Of a DNA stretch of 5,705 nucleotides, positions 1 to 5,333 are shown piece by piece; position 1 is the stretch's first letter; every line of letters starts with the position of its first letter. The stretch is from JBEKCP01 sp050014815. GTDB taxonomy: Bacteria; Planctomycetota; Planctomycetia; Pirellulales; Thermoguttaceae. The notes beneath the pieces are model-generated. The model did no database searches. It was not told the DNA's origin and worked only from the letters and a program-made list of their open reading frames with translations. The stretch lies in contig JBEKCP010000410.1 in assembly GCA_050014815.1 (NCBI GenBank), forward strand, positions 1-5,705, given 5' to 3'. Position numbers and translations under genes: made by a program.

Positions 1-4
1 GGAC

Positions 5-68
5 GAAGGGACATCACTGATTTTCGGGAAAACGGGCAAAACGAGGGCGTAAATCAGTATCCCCTTTT
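5..68. repeat. REP-like palindromic element, left of the lipoprotein gene
   Basis: The arms ACTGATTT (16-23) and AAATCAGT (51-58) are a perfect 8-bp inverted repeat. The outer flanks also mirror each other imperfectly: GAAGGGA on the left against TCCCCTTTT on the right. The 27-nt centre is G-rich and contains GGGAAAACGGGC. The layout, AAAAGGG-type ends, an inner arm ending in ATTT and a short centre, is the same as in the element at 961-1054, although the arm sequence differs. Palindromes of this kind are known in bacteria as REP elements mobilised by REP-associated tyrosine transposases (RAYTs). No transposase is in the window, so that link is inferred. Confidence 0.55.
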
Positions 69-143
69 CCGGCCTCGCGGGCTATGATTGTGACGGTGGC
101 GACGTCGTTCGATGTCTGTAGCGCATGAGCGGAGGTTGGCGAT

Positions 144-1004
144 ATGCAAGAGGCTTCGAGGACCTGGCAGTTGGTGGCGATGCTTGGGCTGGTGGTTGCG
201 GTGCTGGCTGGCGGGTGCGGCGGCGCACACACCGGCCGCGTCCCGGAGGCGGCGGGCCAGGGCGCGCCGCCGCGGTCAGTTTACCCCGGCGTTATCGAGT
301 TCAGGACCGGGCCCGGGCCCGGGTCGGTGTGGGGCATGAATCGCTCCCACCTGGGCGCCGCGGTGAACGGGAAAGGCGGGGCCCTGGAGGCGCACGGCGC
401 GGTGCTCCTTGTGACGCAACCGGAGGCCGCGGGGGGCAGTATGGAGGTGTGGTATCCCACCCTGAGGATCGGCGACCTCGCGCCGGCCCTCGGGGGGCTG
501 TACTGTGTCGACCGGATCGGCGACCCCGGCCCACCCAGCGGGCGCCAGGCCTGGATGACGATGGCACTGAGCGCGGCGGGCCTGCCCCCAGGCGTGAGCT
601 TCCACGAGGGCTCGGTCGGCATTCCGCTGGTTCACGACCGCGCGGGCGCGGCGCAGCTCGAGTTCGACACCGCCTCCGCGCTCGTTGGCGTCACCGCCGA
701 GCCGGCTCCCGACGACGGCGCGCGAGGACCGGCCGCGAACGTGAAGGTGAACGCCACAGACCGCAACGCCACGATTCTCCCCGGGTCCGGCCCCGTCTGC
801 GCCACCAGGAGCAGCACCGCCAAGGTCCGTCGTGGCGATGTGCTGACCATCGACGGGCATCCCTACAAAGTCCGCAACGTCGTCCCCCGCGACGAGAAGC
901 ACCGCGTCATCGGCTGGATCGAGCTTGATCCCGGAACCGACGCCCCCTCCGAACCGGGTGAAAAACGTGTCAGAACTGTTTTTCGCGACCATCCGACCAC
1001 GTGA
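144..1004 (+). CDS. Putative lipoprotein of unknown function
   Basis: This 286-residue protein is probably anchored to a membrane by lipidation. The first 25 residues form a lipoprotein signal: Arg near the N-terminus, a hydrophobic stretch (residues 10-22) and a lipobox LAGGC with Cys25. The start is well supported by GGAGG at 131-135, 8 nt before the ATG. The mature part is rich in Gly, Pro and Ala and has no catalytic motif I recognise. The most conserved-looking segment is residues about 225-268, RRGDVLTIDGHPYKVRNV followed by an Ile-Gly-Trp-Ile-Glu-Leu strand, which reads like a small beta domain. About the last 14 residues (from near 273) are encoded by the left arm of a palindromic element, so the ancestral protein probably ended near residue 270. 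It overlaps the convergent gene at 863-1618 by 142 nt. Existence as a gene is fairly sure; function is unknown. Confidence 0.8.
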   Translation: MQEASRTWQLVAMLGLVVAVLAGGCGGAHTGRVPEAAGQGAPPRSVYPGVIEFRTGPGPGSVWGMNRSHLGAAVNGKGGALEAHGAVLLVTQPEAAGGSMEVWYPTLRIGDLAPALGGLYCVDRIGDPGPPSGRQAWMTMALSAAGLPPGVSFHEGSVGIPLVHDRAGAAQLEFDTASALVGVTAEPAPDDGARGPAANVKVNATDRNATILPGSGPVCATRSSTAKVRRGDVLTIDGHPYKVRNVVPRDEKHRVIGWIELDPGTDAPSEPGEKRVRTVFRDHPTT

Positions 1005-1618
1005 CAGGACGCGACGGACGCGTCCTGGCGAGGAAATAGTTCTGACACCCTTTTCTGCTCAACCTCATGTTCACCCCAGGTCCAGTAATGATAAAAGGCC
1101 TTTCTGTTGGCGGGATCGTAGAGCAGGATGTCGTGTGGCGTGAAGCCGTCGAACTCACCGCGTAGCTCCGGATCGTCAGGGTGAGTGCTGTACGCCTTGA
1201 TGCCCGGGCCGGTTCTCGGCGTCCACCACGCCGGCGGGCGGCGGTACCAGACATGGCCGCCACCAGATATTGGGACAAGGCCGTTTTGGAGGATGCGGTC
1301 GATCGTGGTTTGGTCGGCATAGAACTCCAGGTACGCCCCGTCCCACTTGTTCGCCAGCTCCCGGGATGAATGCAGAATCTCGACATCGGGGGTGGGGTCG
1401 AGACCGAAGGCAACCCGAAAGACCACCGCTGGAAGCGATGCGTAGTAGTCGGCTGCGCCCACCCAGCAGAATAGAACGACGAAAAAAACCGGGACGGACG
1501 CCGCCACCCAGAGCCAACGGTGCTTGGGGCGGATGAAGGCGACGGCTCCCGCCCACGCAAGGCAAAAGAGGGGCAGGGCCAGCGCCACCACGCAGAACGC
1601 GCCCAAGAATTCCATCAT
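863..1618 (-). CDS. Membrane-anchored protein of unknown function with repeat-derived C-terminus
   Basis: This 251-residue protein begins MMEFLGAF at 1618, preceded by GAGG 5 nt upstream; the second Met (1615) is an alternative. Two hydrophobic helices follow, residues about 4-26 and 32-52, separated by RPKHRW. A soluble region comes next, with HSSRELANKWDGAYLEFYAD and a Trp/Tyr-rich stretch (VWYRRPPAWW, then YHYWTWGEHE). I do not recognise the family. The open frame continues upstream to 1903, but that part resembles a fragment of another gene, so I start at 1618. From about residue 189 the frame enters the palindrome at 961-1054 (KRVSELFP is encoded by its arm) and then reads antisense through the lipoprotein gene to TAG at 863-865. 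The last 60 or so residues are probably not ancestral. It may be a 3'-altered gene that is still expressed, or a decaying one. Confidence 0.65.
   Translation of the reverse strand: MMEFLGAFCVVALALPLFCLAWAGAVAFIRPKHRWLWVAASVPVFFVVLFCWVGAADYYASLPAVVFRVAFGLDPTPDVEILHSSRELANKWDGAYLEFYADQTTIDRILQNGLVPISGGGHVWYRRPPAWWTPRTGPGIKAYSTHPDDPELRGEFDGFTPHDILLYDPANRKAFYHYWTWGEHEVEQKRVSELFPRQDASVASCHVVGWSRKTVLTRFSPGSEGASVPGSSSIQPMTRCFSSRGTTLRTL
961..1054. repeat. REP-like palindromic element between convergent genes
   Basis: The outer arms at 961-981 and 1034-1054 match at 18 of 21 positions; the core is GTGTCAGAACTGTTT (967-981) against AAATAGTTCTGACAC (1034-1048). Inside lies a second, perfect hairpin: CAGGACGCG (1005-1013) and CGCGTCCTG (1019-1027) around the loop ACGGA. 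The nested form, with long outer arms and a strong central hairpin, is typical of a folded mobile palindrome. Both flanking reading frames read into it, so it contributes the C-terminal residues of both. It could also work as a bidirectional terminator between the two convergent genes, although the U-tract is weak. Confidence 0.75.
1005..1027. terminator. Central hairpin of the palindrome, possible bidirectional terminator
   Basis: This is a perfect 9-bp GC-rich stem with a 5-nt loop. It lies just after the stop codon of the + strand lipoprotein gene (TGA 1002-1004), where a terminator would be expected. No T-run follows directly on either strand; TTTT at 1051-1054 is 24 nt further on. Termination is therefore possible but not shown. 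The - strand gene reads through it without a stop. Confidence 0.3.
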
Positions 1619-1657
1619 GTCGCCTCGCGCGATCAGGCTGCCCTCGCCGCGTCGCGC

Positions 1658-1788
1658 GTCAATCGTGTACGGCTCGCGCTGCTCGCGGCCCAGCAGGCTG
1701 GAGGCCTCGGCCTCGCCGACGAAATCCTCCCGCTTTGGGTCCCAATCCAGCGTCCGCCGCAAGCGCATCGCGCAATGTTGCACAGGCG
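1658..1788 (-). pseudogene. Remnant of a Gfo/Idh/MocA-type oxidoreductase C-terminus
   Basis: The segment MRLRRTLDWDPKREDF, then VGEAEASSLLGREQREPY (1768 downwards), resembles the C-terminal end of planctomycete Gfo/Idh/MocA-family oxidoreductases. That end usually reads like CNIAMRLGRKLKWDP, then F-x-x-D-x-EAN-x-x-L-x-R-x-x-R-x-P-[WY]. Directly upstream, in another frame, the codons give RLCNIA (1788-1771). Removing 2 nt near 1770-1769 (GCGCGATG to GCGATG) joins the two parts into RLCNIAMRLRRTLDW. Further upstream the first frame meets a TAA, and none of the NAD-binding or catalytic part is present. The fragment stays in frame with the membrane-protein gene downstream, which is why that open frame looks longer than the real gene. 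The family comparison is from memory, not from a search. Confidence 0.55.
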
Positions 1789-1915
1789 GCAGGCGCACCG
1801 ACAGGAATTTTAATCCCGCAGGACGCCTCCGATCGTACGGTCGATGTCGGCCGGTGTCAAGAACCGGCGGCAGATCCTCCCAAAATGGAGACTCTAGCAA
1901 CACGATTGGGTTATG

Positions 1916-1944
1916 GACCCCTGCCGGCTCGTCCGGCAGGTGAA
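1916..1944 (+). repeat. Hairpin copy 1 of the paired-hairpin element
   Basis: Stem CCTGCCGG and CCGGCAGG around the loop CTCGT, framed by GACC and TGAA. The whole 29-nt sequence is identical to the reverse complement of copy 3 (2056-2084). Confidence 0.85.
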
Positions 1945-1984
1945 ACAGTTTGGCAGGCTAGAACGGATTCCCGACGTGTTTTCA

Positions 1985-2012
1985 GACCCCTGCCAGCTTG
2001 CTGGCAGGTGAA
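1985..2012 (+). repeat. Hairpin copy 2 of the paired-hairpin element
   Basis: Stem CCTGCCAG and CTGGCAGG around the loop CTTG, framed by GACC and TGAA. Compared with copy 1, one G-C pair has become A-T, so pairing is kept. Confidence 0.85.
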
Positions 2013-2055
2013 TTAGCGCGCCGGCGTTGCCGTGACAGCAGGGGGCACAAACTTC

Positions 2056-2084
2056 TTCACCTGCCGGACGAGCCGGCAGGGGTC
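2056..2084 (-). repeat. Hairpin copy 3 of the paired-hairpin element, inverted
   Basis: On the minus strand this is base-for-base the same as copy 1: stem CCTGCCGG and CCGGCAGG, loop CTCGT, flanks GACC and TGAA. Confidence 0.85.
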
Positions 2085-2124
2085 GCCGGGTGTTTTCCGG
2101 CCGCTTTCTAGCCCTTCAAACTTG

Positions 2125-2153
2125 TTCACCCGCCAGGCAAGCTGGCGGGGGTC
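2125..2153 (-). repeat. Hairpin copy 4 of the paired-hairpin element, inverted
   Basis: On the minus strand the stem is CCCGCCAG and CTGGCGGG around the loop CTTGC, framed by GACC and TGAA. Compared with copy 2, one T-A pair has become C-G, a second compensatory change. Confidence 0.85.
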
Positions 2154-2219
2154 GTTGGGAACCCAATATATTCTTGCTAAAGTGTCCCAAAATGGGTTGT
2201 TTGGGCGGAAGAAGGGAAT

Positions 2220-3230
2220 TTATCCTTGCGGCCACCTCTCTGTCCAGACGCAGCCGGCCCAGGAGAGACCGACGCCGAACCCGATCAAGAGCGTCCGCTT
2301 GCCCGGAACCAGCCGGCCTGAGCAGCGGAGATCGTGTGCCAGGATGGGAAGCGTCGAGGAGACCGTGTTGCCGTACTCCTCCATGGCCAGCGGCATCTGC
2401 TCCTGGGTCCAATTCATCTTGATCCGAAGGTGGTCGAGCATGAACGTCGTGGCCTGGTGTACCAGGTACATGTCGACGTCGTCGCGGGTCCAACTGGCCT
2501 TGGCCAGGACGTTGCCCACCAGCGGCGGGACCACGTCGAGCGTGAACTTGACCAGTTCGGGTCCGTCCATGTAGAGGCTGCTGGGCCAGCGCCGCCGCTT
2601 GCAGGGCTGCAAGGCGAGTTCGGGCGGGCGGGCCCCGCCCTCGGTCACCATCAGGGTGTTCGCCCCGCGGCCGTCGGTGCCGAAGACGAACGATCCCAGC
2701 GAGGGCTCGGCGGCGGCGTCGATCAGGGTGGCCGCCGCGCCGTCGCCGAAGATCGTCCGTAGCGAGCGGTCGGTCGGATGGATGTACTTCGAGTAGGTCT
2801 CGGCGGTGATGAAGAGGATCCGGCGGGCCGCCCCGCTGCGGATCAGCCCGTCGGCCAGCGACAGCCCGTACACGAAGCCCGAGCAGCCGAGGTTGAAGTC
2901 CAGCGCGCCGACCGAGCAGGGCAGGCCCAGCCGGTCCTGCACCAGGCAGGCGGTGGTGGGCAGGGGATAGTCGGGCGTCTGCGTGCAGAACAGCAGGAAG
3001 TCGATCGAGCGGCGGTCGATCTCGTGTTCCTTGAACAGCTTCTCGGCGGCGGCCACGCCCAGGTCCGACGCGCACTGGCCCGGCGCCGCGACGTGCCGGG
3101 CCCGGATCCCCGTCTTCTTCTGGATCAGCTCCATGTCCCACTTGGGGAACTGGGCCTTCAGTTGATCGTTGTCCTCGATGGTCTCGGGCAGGTGGAAGGC
3201 GATGGGGCCAATGGAGGCATACTGCGGCAT
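2220..3230 (-). CDS. Beta-ketoacyl-ACP synthase III (FabH-like)
   Basis: This 336-residue thiolase-fold enzyme should catalyse a decarboxylating Claisen condensation of an acyl-CoA starter with malonyl-ACP in the cytoplasm. The length is close to that of FabH (about 317-335). The FabH catalytic triad is visible: Cys116 in LGCSGFVYGL, His258 in YLVHQATTFM, and Asn288 in EEYGNTVSST. Other family marks are KKTGIRARH near the N-terminus (residues 38-46), FGDGAAATLI (161-170) and the C-terminal glycine-rich GFGVGLSWAG (317-326). The ATG at 3230 has GAGGA 8 nt upstream. The gene stands alone with no acyl carrier protein, FabD or FabG beside it. It could be a housekeeping FabH or a specialised KAS III for a secondary lipid or a polysaccharide acyl group; the sequence does not decide. 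It is transcribed away from the CpsB-like gene and is followed by the inverted repeat at 1886-2189. Confidence 0.93.
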   Translation of the reverse strand: MPQYASIGPIAFHLPETIEDNDQLKAQFPKWDMELIQKKTGIRARHVAAPGQCASDLGVAAAEKLFKEHEIDRRSIDFLLFCTQTPDYPLPTTACLVQDRLGLPCSVGALDFNLGCSGFVYGLSLADGLIRSGAARRILFITAETYSKYIHPTDRSLRTIFGDGAAATLIDAAAEPSLGSFVFGTDGRGANTLMVTEGGARPPELALQPCKRRRWPSSLYMDGPELVKFTLDVVPPLVGNVLAKASWTRDDVDMYLVHQATTFMLDHLRIKMNWTQEQMPLAMEEYGNTVSSTLPILAHDLRCSGRLVPGKRTLLIGFGVGLSWAGCVWTERWPQG

Positions 3231-3287
3231 CAGGGGTGTCCTCGGCTGGGCTTCCGGTTGGCCATCGGGCGGGCTCGCAAGCGAAGC

Positions 3288-3316
3288 AGGCTACCACAGT
3301 CGGCTCTGAAGGTCAA
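3288..3316 (-). promoter_or_regulatory. Possible sigma-70-type promoter for the KAS III gene
   Basis: On the minus strand TTGACC (3316-3311) is followed after 17 nt by TAGCCT (3293-3288). The -35 box is close to consensus and the spacing is ideal, but the -10 box matches at only three of six positions. It lies about 58 nt before the ATG at 3230. Confidence 0.35.
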
Positions 3317-3359
3317 GCGTGTTTCGCTCACCGGGCAAATGGGGGGGTAACGATTGGGC

Positions 3360-3388
3360 TTGACGGAGGACGCCCCTTCATTTACCTT
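3360..3388 (+). promoter_or_regulatory. Possible promoter for the cpsB-like gene
   Basis: TTGACG (3360-3365) is followed after 17 nt by TACCTT (3383-3388). The -35 box is good and the -10 box weak. It sits about 86 nt before the GTG start and would place the hairpin at 3429-3448 in the 5' untranslated region. Confidence 0.3.
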
Positions 3389-3412
3389 CCCGCCGCAAAT
3401 CGGCTCAAATAC

Positions 3413-3448
3413 ATCCGCGGATATTCATCCGCGGCTGTTCAGCCGCGG
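3413..3448 (+). repeat. CCGCGG palindrome cluster before the cpsB-like gene
   Basis: ATCCGCGGAT (3413-3422) is a perfect palindrome. It is followed by a strong hairpin, CCGCGGCT (3429-3436) and AGCCGCGG (3441-3448) around the loop GTTC. Three CCGCGG hexamers fall within 34 nt. The hairpin ends 26 nt before the GTG start, so it could affect translation or be another REP-type element. Confidence 0.6.
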
Positions 3449-3474
3449 TTGTTTTCCAACCGAGAGATCCTTGC

Positions 3475-4272
3475 GTGACTGGACATCCGCCGCTAACCGA
3501 TATCCACTGCCACCTGCTGCCGGGGCTCGACGATGGCGCCGCCGACTGGGACGAGGCCCTGGGGATGGCGCGGCTGGCCGCCGAGGACGGCATTACCGCG
3601 GCGGTGGTCACACCCCATCAATTGGGCCTCTGCGGCCGCAACCGGGGGCCGGAGATCCGGGATCGGACCGCCCAATTGCAGCAGTTGCTCGATCGCCACG
3701 GCGTCGGGCTTCGCGTCTTGCCGGGGGCCGAGGTCCGGGTCGAGCCGGGATTGGCGGCCCGACTCCGTAGCGGCGAGGTGCTCACGCTGGCGGACCGGCA
3801 CCGGCACGTCCTCGTGGAACTGCCGCCCGAGGTCTACTTCCCGCTGGACCGCGTCCTGGCCGAACTTCACCGGGCCGGCATCACGGCCGTCCTGGCACAT
3901 CCGGAGCGGAATGCGGCAATCCTGGCCCGGCCCGAGATCGTGACCTCGCTCGTCCAGGCCGGGTGCCTCGTGCAGATCACGGCCGGCAGCCTGACGGGCA
4001 AATTCGGCCCCGAGACGCAGCAGTTTGCCTCTCGACTGGTCCAGCAGCACTTGGCCCATTGCGTGGCAACCGACGCGCACAGCGTGCGGTCCCGACGCCC
4101 GCTCTTGGCCGGAGCATACGAGTGCGTTCGGAGTCTGGCGGGCGAAGCGGCGGCCTCGGCGTTGTGCTGCCACAATCCGGCGTGCATCGCCGCGGGCCAG
4201 CCGGTCGAGCCTGCCCATGGATCCCGGCGACGCGATCGCCGGGAGTGGTCTTTCCAAAGAGAAGCGGGTTGA
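3475..4272 (+). CDS. CpsB/CapC/YwqE-type tyrosine-protein phosphatase (PHP fold)
   Basis: This 265-residue cytoplasmic enzyme belongs to the PHP-fold, metal-dependent phosphotyrosine phosphatases (CpsB of Streptococcus, YwqE of Bacillus), which dephosphorylate bacterial tyrosine kinases that control exopolysaccharide polymerisation. Metal-binding motifs appear in the expected order: DIHCHLLPGLDDGA (residues 9-22), TPH (46-48), GAEVR (84-88), LAHPERN (140-146) and TDAHS (199-203). The start is GTG at 3475, with GAGAG 8 nt upstream; no ATG in frame fits better. The last 20 or so residues (HGSRRRDRREWSF onwards) are basic, unlike the rest, and are encoded across a palindrome at 4222-4244, so this tail may be acquired. 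No tyrosine kinase or glycosyltransferase gene lies in the window. The metallopeptidase gene starts 2 nt after the stop. Confidence 0.9.
   Translation: MTGHPPLTDIHCHLLPGLDDGAADWDEALGMARLAAEDGITAAVVTPHQLGLCGRNRGPEIRDRTAQLQQLLDRHGVGLRVLPGAEVRVEPGLAARLRSGEVLTLADRHRHVLVELPPEVYFPLDRVLAELHRAGITAVLAHPERNAAILARPEIVTSLVQAGCLVQITAGSLTGKFGPETQQFASRLVQQHLAHCVATDAHSVRSRRPLLAGAYECVRSLAGEAAASALCCHNPACIAAGQPVEPAHGSRRRDRREWSFQREAG
4222..4244. repeat. Hairpin inside the 3' end of the cpsB-like gene
   Basis: TCCCGGCGA (4222-4230) and TCGCCGGGA (4236-4244) form a perfect 9-bp stem around the loop CGCGA. It lies within the last 51 nt of the phosphatase gene and 31 nt before the next start codon. It may be a REP-type insertion or a processing or attenuation hairpin between the two genes. 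Confidence 0.6.
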
Positions 4273-4274
4273 CG

Positions 4275-5165
4275 ATGCCTGGTCGGGGCACCCATGCGCT
4301 GCGGATTGCGATGGCGACGGTGTTGTCGACGACGGTCGGCGTTTGCGAGTGTGCCGCGGGCGGTTGGGCCGATTCCCGGACGGTCGCTCCCTTCGTCTGC
4401 CGCGCCGATTTTTCACTCTCGCGCATGGAGCCTACTCTCCAGGACCTTGCCCGGCTCCAGGCCGACCTGACCGGCGCGCTAAAGCTGCCGGCCCCTCGGG
4501 AGTCGATCGAAATATACCTGTTTCACGACAAGGCCACCTACACCGACTACCTGTCCCGCTACCTGCCCAATGTCCCGTACCGTCGGGCCCTCTATGTGAA
4601 GAGCCAAGGGGTGGGCAGAGTCATGGCCTACTGGAGCCGCGATTTCGAGGTTGACCTCCGCCACGAGTGTACCCATGCGCTGCTGCACGCTTCGCTCGTG
4701 GCCGTGCCCCTCTGGCTGGACGAGGGTCTGGCCCAGTACTTCGAGGTCCCGCGGTGGCAGCGGGCTCTGGGGCATCCGAATCTTGCGGGCATTCGATGGA
4801 GTCTCCGCGGGGGGCCGGCGCCGGCCATCGAGACACTCGAGAAGAAGACCGCCATTTCGGAAATGGGCCGGGCGGAGTACCGCGATTCCTGGGCCTGGGT
4901 CCATTTTATGCTCCACGGTCCGCCCGAGGCCCGAGAGGTCCTTGTCTCCTACCTGGCAGACCTCCACGAGAAAGAGTCGCCGGGGCCGCTCAGCGTGCGG
5001 CTTCAGCAACGGGTGGCCGACCCCGAACAGCAATTTCTCGAACACTTCCGCCGTTGGGGTCGCCGCGCGGACAATTTGCCGCAACAAAACTCCACCCAGA
5101 TTTCCCAGGTTGACTGGGCGGATGACACCAAGTGTGCAGATGAGAGTCCGGTTGTCGCGCGCTGA
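4275..5165 (+). CDS. Putative zinc metallopeptidase (HExxH, DUF1570/peptidase MA-like)
   Basis: This 296-residue protein carries HECTH at residues 130-134, a zinc site with Glu131 as the likely catalytic base. WLDEGLAQYFE follows (147-157), with Glu150 as the likely third zinc ligand. This HExxH...W-x-x-EG-x-A-x-Y layout is that of gluzincins (clan MA) and of the DUF1570-type proteins common in planctomycetes. The N-terminus (residues 8-31) is only weakly hydrophobic and might be an export signal; if so it acts outside the cytoplasm. The substrate is unknown. The ATG at 4275 lies 2 nt after the phosphatase TGA, with AAGAGAAG about 10 nt upstream, so the two genes are probably co-transcribed and translationally coupled. 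The open frame extends upstream to 3963, but that part only shadows the phosphatase gene. Fold and active site are fairly sure; the specific role is not. Confidence 0.82.
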   Translation: MPGRGTHALRIAMATVLSTTVGVCECAAGGWADSRTVAPFVCRADFSLSRMEPTLQDLARLQADLTGALKLPAPRESIEIYLFHDKATYTDYLSRYLPNVPYRRALYVKSQGVGRVMAYWSRDFEVDLRHECTHALLHASLVAVPLWLDEGLAQYFEVPRWQRALGHPNLAGIRWSLRGGPAPAIETLEKKTAISEMGRAEYRDSWAWVHFMLHGPPEAREVLVSYLADLHEKESPGPLSVRLQQRVADPEQQFLEHFRRWGRRADNLPQQNSTQISQVDWADDTKCADESPVVAR

Positions 5166-5175
5166 GTGCGGCGAG

Positions 5176-5206
5176 TTCAAGAAAATCGGAAGATTAGCAT
5201 TGTAAT
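5176..5206 (+). promoter_or_regulatory. AT-rich patch, possible promoter of the last gene
   Basis: The stretch just after the metallopeptidase stop codon is unusually AT-rich for this window. It holds TTCAAG (5176-5181) and TGTAAT (5201-5206), 19 nt apart, which is longer than ideal. A start near 5213 would give a leader of about 120 nt. Confidence 0.25.
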
Positions 5207-5212
5207 GTAGTT

Positions 5213-5333
5213 TCAGGATCGCGTTGGCCGATGATACGATGACTGCCTAACCGGGAAGCCCGGTCGGGTATGGTTAATGGTGGGGTGCAAGGCCCCTGTG
5301 GGACTGGGAAGACAATCCAAAGGAGTGGATTTC
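5213..5333 (+). ncRNA. Candidate structured 5' leader of the exported-protein gene
   Basis: This non-coding stretch contains several possible stems in a row. ACCGGG (5250-5255) pairs with CCCGGT (5259-5264) over a 3-nt loop. TAACC (5248-5252) can instead pair with GGTTA (5272-5276), so two folds compete. GGGG (5282-5285) pairs with CCCC (5293-5296). AATCC (5314-5318) pairs with GGATT (5327-5331), holding the Shine-Dalgarno AAAGGAG in its 8-nt loop. G-rich single-stranded runs (GTGGGACTGGGAAG) lie between the last two stems. I cannot match it to a known riboswitch class. It may be a cis-regulatory RNA, or partly the terminator of the gene upstream. Confidence 0.4.

Larger units (their letters stand above)
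1886..2189. repeat. Large inverted repeat with paired hairpins (BIME/MITE-like)
   Basis: The left arm (about 1886-2012) and right arm (about 2056-2189) are diverged inverted copies of a unit of about 130 nt, separated by 43 nt. Shared blocks read in the same order along the left arm and the reverse complement of the right arm: CTAGCAA or TTAGCAA, ATTGGGTT, a first hairpin ending in TGAA, AGTTTG, GGCTAGAA, and a second hairpin ending in TGAA. Hairpin starts are exactly 69 nt apart within each arm (1916 and 1985; 2056 and 2125). There is no credible gene between 1789 and 2219. The region lies downstream of the KAS III gene and upstream of the oxidoreductase remnant. Confidence 0.75.

Noticed and set aside
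305..324. GC-only near-palindrome GGGCCCGGGCCC
   Set aside because: It lies inside coding sequence and is explained by a Gly-Pro-Gly-Pro stretch in GC-rich codons.
276..992. Long open frames antisense to and overlapping the lipoprotein gene
   Set aside because: They have no ribosome-binding site and low-complexity composition. They mirror the third-position GC bias of the real gene.
1916..2153. CRISPR array suggested by four similar repeats
   Set aside because: Copies alternate in orientation, the spacers share sequence between arms, and there are no cas genes. It is a palindromic repeat unit.
2186..2196. CCCAAAATGGG as a terminator for the KAS III gene
   Set aside because: The stem is only 4 bp with A/T in the loop and has no T-run after it on the minus strand.
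2116..3297. 393-codon open frame on the minus strand over the KAS III gene
   Set aside because: It is Arg/Pro/Gly-rich frame noise. The other frame encodes a full FabH-like enzyme with its catalytic triad.
3963..4274. Upstream extension of the metallopeptidase frame
   Set aside because: It lies wholly within the phosphatase gene in another frame, and a well-placed ATG follows the phosphatase stop.
5282..5310. Cobalamin or cyclic-di-GMP riboswitch in the last leader
   Set aside because: Short resemblances such as GTGCAAGGCC are too weak, and the required conserved cores of those classes are not present in order.
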